Source: Acidobacteriota bacterium (lineage in GTDB: Bacteria; Acidobacteriota; Terriglobia; Bryobacterales; Bryobacteraceae). Taken from it: DNA of 28,287 bases. Below, one piece after another: positions 24,019-28,287 of the stretch (positions within the stretch are counted from its first letter, which is position 1; each line of letters begins with the position of its first letter). The notes beneath the pieces were generated by a model. That model saw only the letters and a program-made list of their open reading frames with translations, had not been told where the DNA came from and made no database searches. Location: NCBI GenBank assembly GCA_023436715.1, contig JAEZIJ010000171.1, forward strand, positions 1-28,287. Direction: 5' to 3'. The translations under genes and the position numbers were made by a program.

Positions 24019-25404
24019 TCACGCGTTCGGCACAGCGCTCCCGGCTGCGCGCCTGGCGAGGACTGGTGAGAACCTCCGCACCGGCGACGACACAGGCGGG
24101 GGCGGGGGCGAAGCTCCGCCCGCGAGCGCGCGCCTGAATTCGAGCGCTCCGGTACGTGAAAAGACGACCGCCAGCCCGCCCAGTGTCAGGAATTGCGATT
24201 GGAATGCGATGCATCCGAACAGGGACGACACGACATAGGCCCAAAGCGACAGTCGCATGCAGAATGACGCGGCCGCGATCTCGGCCATTCGCGGCGTGAG
24301 CTGACGCCGGTCGACCTTCGGGAGCGCAACGGCCCGGAAAGCGAAAATGATTGCGGCGGTGTAGAACATCAGGGCGGGAATGCCGTTCTGGCTCGAGACC
24401 TCGGTGAAGCTGTTGTGCGTGACCTGCCAGTAGCCTTTATGCCCGCGGGTCTCGCGCGAATAAAGGTCCTGCGCCACTTCGAATTCGCCCGGACCCACGC
24501 CGAATATGGGATGCAGCAGCGTCAGAGTGATGCTGTCCTTCAGCAGGTCCCAGCGGCTCCAGGTGGAGCCGATCGCGCTGCCTTCGATTCGTTCCTGCAA
24601 CTCCGTTTCGGGCTCCGTCCCGTCGTCGCCGAAGAAGGTGACATACCTTTTGACGAGGTAATCCGGCAGCAGCGATCCCGCGCCGAAGATCACGATGAGA
24701 AACGCGATGGTGAGCTGGAATTTGTGGACTACGGAAGAGCGCCAGAACAGCAGGAGCGCGACAGCGGCGGAGGCGATCATCGCGCCGCGCGAGCCGGTTT
24801 TCGCCATCGCCATGATGATCGGCACCATTGCGAGATAGGAGAGGACGCGATACGAGCGTTTGAGGTTCGGGTTGCCTGCGATATACCACCAGAACGGCAG
24901 GGCCATCAGCAGGATTTGCGCGAGGTCATTGGGGTTCGTGAAGCGCCCGACGTCGAGCAGGAGCCGTCCCTCCGACATGTCTCCAAATCTGAGGGCCAGC
25001 AGCGCGAGGGCGAGGATCGACCAGGCGATGGCGTGCACGGCACGGCGGAACTGGCCCCATGTGGTGGTGAGGCCGGCAAGAACAAAGTAGAGCAGAAACG
25101 TTTTGATCCACGTCTTCACCGCGTCGATGCTGCCTCCGACCCAGACACTGAACGGGACGGCCATGATCGCCCACGCGGTCAGCAAGAGCAGGCAGATACC
25201 GATGCGGTGGGTGAACGCGCGGAGAAGGCCGCCGCCGAGGAACGCGGCGAAGATCGAGGCGTACAGGGTGAGGATCGGGATGTGCAGGAACGGAAACGTC
25301 AGATCGAGCACTCGGCTGTGGAGGATGAACAGGTAGAAAACGAGGCAGAGGAACGCGACCTTGTGCAACGGACCGACAGCCGGTTCGTACTCCGCAGCTA
25401 GCAT
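24019..25404 (-). CDS. O-antigen ligase/polymerase (Wzy_C) family membrane protein
   Basis: The product is 461 residues with about ten to twelve hydrophobic helices. Family features are FTNPNDLAQILLMALPFWWY, the SRGAMIASAA segment, and the Wzy_C stretch LLHPIFGVGPGEFE...THNSFTEVSSQNGIP, which forms the periplasmic loop. A Pro-rich tail (ASPPPPPVSS) precedes the C-terminus. It would polymerise or ligate the lipid-linked polysaccharide at the periplasmic face. ATG 25404 is preceded by GGGGATGGG; the frame extends to 25695, but the extra residues are polar, Pro/Arg-rich and lie over the divergent gene's signal peptide. It is first in the operon with asnB-like, GT4 and GT2 genes. Confidence 0.88.
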   Translation of the reverse strand: MLAAEYEPAVGPLHKVAFLCLVFYLFILHSRVLDLTFPFLHIPILTLYASIFAAFLGGGLLRAFTHRIGICLLLLTAWAIMAVPFSVWVGGSIDAVKTWIKTFLLYFVLAGLTTTWGQFRRAVHAIAWSILALALLALRFGDMSEGRLLLDVGRFTNPNDLAQILLMALPFWWYIAGNPNLKRSYRVLSYLAMVPIIMAMAKTGSRGAMIASAAVALLLFWRSSVVHKFQLTIAFLIVIFGAGSLLPDYLVKRYVTFFGDDGTEPETELQERIEGSAIGSTWSRWDLLKDSITLTLLHPIFGVGPGEFEVAQDLYSRETRGHKGYWQVTHNSFTEVSSQNGIPALMFYTAAIIFAFRAVALPKVDRRQLTPRMAEIAAASFCMRLSLWAYVVSSLFGCIAFQSQFLTLGGLAVVFSRTGALEFRRALAGGASPPPPPVSSPVRRFSPVLARRAAGSAVPNA

Positions 25405-25577
25405 CCCATCCCCAGAGTGGATCTCTGCCTTCAATTTACCATGCAGCGCCGGTTTGCCGTTCACAAAGGAGCGCGGAATATTTCCGGTTTTCTTTTGAAC
25501 GAGATCGGTGCAGACGCAGGTCGGCGCGCGGAAGGGGCGTGTGTAAATCGGTGCGTGAGGTGAGCGAGAAGGCCGAC

Positions 25578-27647
25578 ATGAAGAGAATCTTTTTGGCGAT
25601 ATGCGTGCTTGCGGCTGCGCTGGTATGCCCGGTCGACGCACAGACGCGGGTGGATCTGCGAACCCAAGGCAAGAACGTGGATTTTTCCGCGGCAACTTCG
25701 ACGAAACCGCTCCCGACGGGAACGGCGTTGCCCGCGGTGTGCTCGGTTGGCGAGATGTATTTCAAGACGGACGGGCCGGCGGGGCAAAACCTGTACGCCT
25801 GCACCGCGCCGAACGTGTGGACGTTGCAGAGCGGCGCGAGCGGTGTGCCATCGGTCACCGGCAACGCGGGCCGGGTGCTTTCGACCGACGGCGCGACGGC
25901 GGCGTGGCGGAGTCTCGGCGGCGACGTCGCCGGAGCGCCGGACGCGGCGACGGTCACCGGGCTCCGGGGCCGGGCGGTGGGCACGACGCTGCCGGCCGAC
26001 GGCCAGGTGCTGACGTGGAACGAGGCAACCGGGAGTTGGGAGCCGAGGGTGGCGGGGACGACGAGCGGGTCGAACTACTCGCAGGCGTTCAGCGGGCAGA
26101 CGAGCGTGAGCATGCCGGGCGGGGCTCATGGCATGGGGACGGCGAACGTGATCGTCGAGTGCTACGACGGCGCGAGTCCGAGCCGGAAGATCGAGGCGGA
26201 CTCGGTGGCGGTGGATGCGGCGACGTTCGACATCACGGTGACGTTTGCGAGCGCGCAGAGCGGGCGCTGCGTGGTGAACGGCTCGGGCGGGGCGTTCGCG
26301 GCGCAGACGACGAAGAGCAACGCGTTCGCGGTCGGGACGACGCAGACTTTCCAGGGGGCGCTGGTGGCTTCGGGTTCCGAGCGCACGGCGCCCGCGAAGG
26401 CAGGCACCGCGCTGCCGGCGACCTGCACACCGGGAGATCAGTTCTTCCGAACAAACGCGACAGCCGGGCAGAACCTGTACTTCTGCACGTCCGCAAACAC
26501 GTGGACGCAGATGACGGCGGGAAGCGGCGGAGGAACCGGTGGAGCGGTATCCAGCGTGTTTGGGCGGACCGGCGACGTCGGCGCGCAGGTGGGCGATTAC
26601 TCGTTTTCGCAGATTGCGGGAACGGTTGGCAACGCGCAGTTGGGTTCGGGAATCGACGCGGCGAAAATCGGCGCGGGGACGGTGAGCAACACGAAGTGGG
26701 GCTACCTGGGGAGCTTGAGTTCGGACGTTCAGGCACAGTTGAACGCGAAGGCGGCTTCCGGGCACTCGCACACGCTGGGGGGCGACCTGAGCGGGGACGC
26801 GGGGAACGCGACGGTGGCGCGATTGCAGTCACGCGCGGTTTCAAGCACAGCGCCGACCGATGGCCAGGCGCTGGTCTGGAGTGCGGCGGCGAACGCGTGG
26901 CAGCCGGGGTTGGGCGGCGGAGGCGGCGGTGGCGCGGCAATGGCTACGCAGCTTGGCGATTTCGCAGTGACGCGAAGCGGCGCGACGGTGCTGACCATCG
27001 GGCCGAACTGCTCGACCGCGACGCCGTGCAACGTGCGATTCGGGAACGTGGTTTACTCGTTCACGCGCAGTTGTACCGCGACGATCAGCGGCGGGGCGGG
27101 AACGGCGTACATCTATGTGACGAGCGGGGGCACGTTGGCGATCGGCCACAACGCGACGGTGGCCGCTTCGACGGGGTGTGTGGCGCAACCGGGCGTGACG
27201 GCGTTCCCGGGCGATTCGATCCCGCTCTATAGCTGGACGGCGACGGCCGGGATGTGGGACGCGACGGGCGGCAGGGACCAGCGGGGCTGGCTCAGCAACA
27301 AGAGCATCTCGGCGGGCACGGGTGTCGCGACTGTCGAAGCGGGCGGGCGTACGACGGTGAGCGTCGATACAGCGGTGGTGCCGACGTACCTGACGGGGAC
27401 ATCGGCCATGAATTTCCCGATGATTGCGCAAGGGGCGTGTGCCACGGACCAGACGTTCACGCTGCTGGGGGCAGCGGTGAGCGATGCGGTCACGGCGGGC
27501 TGGCCGGCGGCGTTCGAACCCGGGCTGATCGGGATCATGCGGGTGAGCGCGGCAAATACGGTCTCCGTGCGGGTTTGTAACCTTTCGGGGGCGGCCGTAG
27601 ACCCGATTAACGCGACGTTTCGGGCGACAATCGTGAGGAACTTCTAG
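25578..27647 (+). CDS. Secreted modular tail-fibre-like protein of unknown function
   Basis: The product is 689 residues. The signal peptide MKRIFLAICVLAAALVCPVDAQ makes ATG 25578 the natural start (GAAGG five bases upstream). Two motif types are each present twice. Type A, about 38 residues with two Cys (TALPA.C..G..FF/YF.T...AGQNLY.CT..N.WT), lies at about 49-86 and 277-314. Type B, 48 residues (LGGD..G...ATV..L..RAV), lies at about 113-160 and 400-447. A stretch YSFSQIAGTVGNAQLGSGID and a seven-residue Gly run (GGGGGGG) follow the style of phage tail fibres and trimeric surface proteins. The C-terminal about 200 residues are beta-rich with several Cys. I cannot assign a function; a surface or matrix protein is likely. 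It is divergent from the exopolysaccharide operon. Confidence 0.75.
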   Translation: MKRIFLAICVLAAALVCPVDAQTRVDLRTQGKNVDFSAATSTKPLPTGTALPAVCSVGEMYFKTDGPAGQNLYACTAPNVWTLQSGASGVPSVTGNAGRVLSTDGATAAWRSLGGDVAGAPDAATVTGLRGRAVGTTLPADGQVLTWNEATGSWEPRVAGTTSGSNYSQAFSGQTSVSMPGGAHGMGTANVIVECYDGASPSRKIEADSVAVDAATFDITVTFASAQSGRCVVNGSGGAFAAQTTKSNAFAVGTTQTFQGALVASGSERTAPAKAGTALPATCTPGDQFFRTNATAGQNLYFCTSANTWTQMTAGSGGGTGGAVSSVFGRTGDVGAQVGDYSFSQIAGTVGNAQLGSGIDAAKIGAGTVSNTKWGYLGSLSSDVQAQLNAKAASGHSHTLGGDLSGDAGNATVARLQSRAVSSTAPTDGQALVWSAAANAWQPGLGGGGGGGAAMATQLGDFAVTRSGATVLTIGPNCSTATPCNVRFGNVVYSFTRSCTATISGGAGTAYIYVTSGGTLAIGHNATVAASTGCVAQPGVTAFPGDSIPLYSWTATAGMWDATGGRDQRGWLSNKSISAGTGVATVEAGGRTTVSVDTAVVPTYLTGTSAMNFPMIAQGACATDQTFTLLGAAVSDAVTAGWPAAFEPGLIGIMRVSAANTVSVRVCNLSGAAVDPINATFRATIVRNF
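25722..25835 (+). repeat. Type A motif, copy 1
   Basis: This encodes residues about 49-86 of the secreted protein. It shares 20 of 38 aligned residues with copy 2 (26406-26519), including both Cys, the AGQNLY core and the closing N-x-W-T. Confidence 0.7.
25914..26057 (+). repeat. Type B motif, copy 1
   Basis: This encodes residues about 113-160, beginning LGGDVAG and ending SWEPRVAG. It shares 23 of 48 residues with copy 2 (26775-26918). The GD-x-x-G...ATV...L pattern is familiar from phage tail-fibre-like proteins. Confidence 0.7.
26406..26519 (+). repeat. Type A motif, copy 2
   Basis: This encodes residues about 277-314 of the secreted protein and pairs with 25722-25835. Both Cys are kept. 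Confidence 0.7.
26775..26918 (+). repeat. Type B motif, copy 2
   Basis: This encodes residues about 400-447, beginning LGGDLSG and ending AWQPGLGG, directly before the poly-Gly run. It pairs with 25914-26057. Confidence 0.7.
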
Positions 27648-27648
27648 T

Positions 27649-28104
27649 TCAGGCGACGCGGCGGACGCGCACTCCGGCCTCGGCGAATAACACCTCGACG
27701 AGGCCGAAGTGCTCGTTATAGTATTCGCTGGAGTAGCGGCTCATGCGCTCCTCGGAGACGGCGACTTCCGTGATGCCGGCCTGGACGATCGCCCGGGCGC
27801 AATCCATACAGGGCATGATTTCGACGTAGAGAGTGCAGGCTTCCGTGGCGGTACCGGCGCGCGCGGCGTTGCAGATGGCGTTTCGTTCGGCGTGCTCGAT
27901 CCAGAGATACTTGGCGGGGCGCTCGAGGCGTTCGGGGACATCGTCGCGGATACCGCGGGGGAAGGAGTTATAGCCCGTGGAGCGGATTTCGTGGTGCGGC
28001 CCGACGATGACGCAACCGATCTGGGTGTTGGGATCCTTGCTGCGACAGGCGACGACGCGGCAGATTTCGAGGTAATACTGGTCCCAACCGGGCACGGGGC
28101 TCAT
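27649..28104 (-). CDS. dCMP deaminase-like zinc deaminase
   Basis: The product is 151 residues. Zinc-site motifs are HAERNAI (His71, Glu73 as proton shuttle) and PCMDC (Cys99, Cys102). The substrate loop DPNTQIGCVIVGPHHEIRSTGYNSFPRG is typical of deoxycytidylate deaminases (ComEB/DCTD group), which make dUMP for thymidylate synthesis. ATG 28104 is preferred over TTG 28110. Upstream, TAGCAT followed by TTGACG and the ATG fits a near-leaderless promoter. The stop codon is one base from the stop of the convergent tail-fibre-like gene, leaving no room for a separate terminator. Confidence 0.9.
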   Translation of the reverse strand: MSPVPGWDQYYLEICRVVACRSKDPNTQIGCVIVGPHHEIRSTGYNSFPRGIRDDVPERLERPAKYLWIEHAERNAICNAARAGTATEACTLYVEIMPCMDCARAIVQAGITEVAVSEERMSRYSSEYYNEHFGLVEVLFAEAGVRVRRVA

Positions 28105-28196
28105 CGTCAAATGCTAGCACGGGTGCGTAGGGCGAGGCGGGGATGGGGAGGGCAGAAAACGTATTTGAGTGTACTCTCTCTTGAAAATACTCCCTG

Positions 28197-28287
28197 TCAG
28201 GCAACGGGCTGAAGTATAACCTTGTGGCCGAGTTTCTCCAGTCTTCGGATAAGCGAACGTTCCAATTGCCCCCGATTCAGGCGCTCA
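28197..28287 (-). mobile_element. C-terminal end of a probable IS transposase (runs off the right edge)
   Basis: The minus strand is open from the window edge and reads ERLNRGQLERSLIRRLEKLG then HKVILQPVA before TGA (28197-28199). A tail of the form LER.LIRRLEKLG..V.L.P.A is common at the C-terminus of insertion-sequence transposases, and I recognise it in that sense without naming the IS family. Downstream, GTATTT (28161-28166) and AAATAC (28185-28190) form a loose inverted repeat that might be near the element's end. The rest of the gene lies beyond the window. Confidence 0.5.

Noticed and set aside
25405..25695. Upstream extension of the O-antigen ligase frame
   Set aside because: The residues are polar and Pro/Arg-rich, run across the divergent gene's start and lack a ribosome site, whereas ATG 25404 has one.
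25722..26918. CRISPR-like or DNA-level tandem array
   Set aside because: The repetition is at protein level with diverged DNA and unequal spacing; no direct repeats with uniform spacers exist anywhere in the window.
25601..27232. 543-codon plus-strand frame overlapping the tail-fibre-like gene
   Set aside because: It is a frame shadow rich in Arg/Gly; the overlapping frame has a signal peptide and conserved internal repeats.

Overview
The window is high-GC and densely coded, with short gaps, several 3' overlaps and a mix of protein families that suggests a soil-type Acidobacteriota, perhaps Bryobacterales/Solibacter-like. The pointers are a carboxypeptidase-regulatory-like beta-sandwich protein, a DinB protein, a Tat-exported SMP-30 protein, a ClC with CBS domains and a stand-alone DsbD N-terminal domain. 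This placement is an inference from gene content; no rRNA or other marker gene is present.

Left part (1-6.1 kb): an interrupted carboxypeptidase-regulatory-like protein; a two-helix membrane protein; a DinB protein divergent from a large fusion enzyme (Old Yellow Enzyme barrel joined to a GltD-type Fe-S/FAD/NAD(P) module); and a DnaJ-domain protein just behind the fusion. Middle left (6.1-10.3 kb, minus strand): a four-gene operon, TlpA-like thioredoxin lipoprotein > secreted DsbD-alpha-like domain > GT9 glycosyltransferase > GT-C/GT39-type membrane glycosyltransferase. It is divergent from a GAF-PAS histidine kinase. Middle (10.3-15.6 kb, plus strand): the kinase, a MarR regulator with a near-perfect palindrome over its own promoter, a ClC chloride channel/antiporter with CBS domains, a TGS-type GTPase, and a GNAT acetyltransferase broken by an in-frame TGA.

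15.6-17.5 kb is an AT-richer patch with an SMP-30/gluconolactonase-like protein, a decayed tyrosine integrase not visible as a normal ORF, and a small membrane protein. 17.5-25.4 kb is an exopolysaccharide-type locus: a heparinase II/III-like protein (plus strand) runs convergently into a minus-strand operon of O-antigen ligase/polymerase > asparagine-synthase-type amidotransferase > GT4 > GT2. Divergent from this operon is a secreted, modular, tail-fibre-like protein with two duplicated motif types. It ends tail-to-tail with a dCMP deaminase-like gene. The right edge holds the last codons of what looks like an IS transposase.

I see no CRISPR array, tRNA, rRNA or recognised defence system. 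The most interesting items are the flavoprotein fusion, the MarR operator/ClC operon, two divergent promoters sharing the same symmetric -10 octamer, the modular secreted protein, and three decayed genes (one stop each in two genes, plus the integrase relic).
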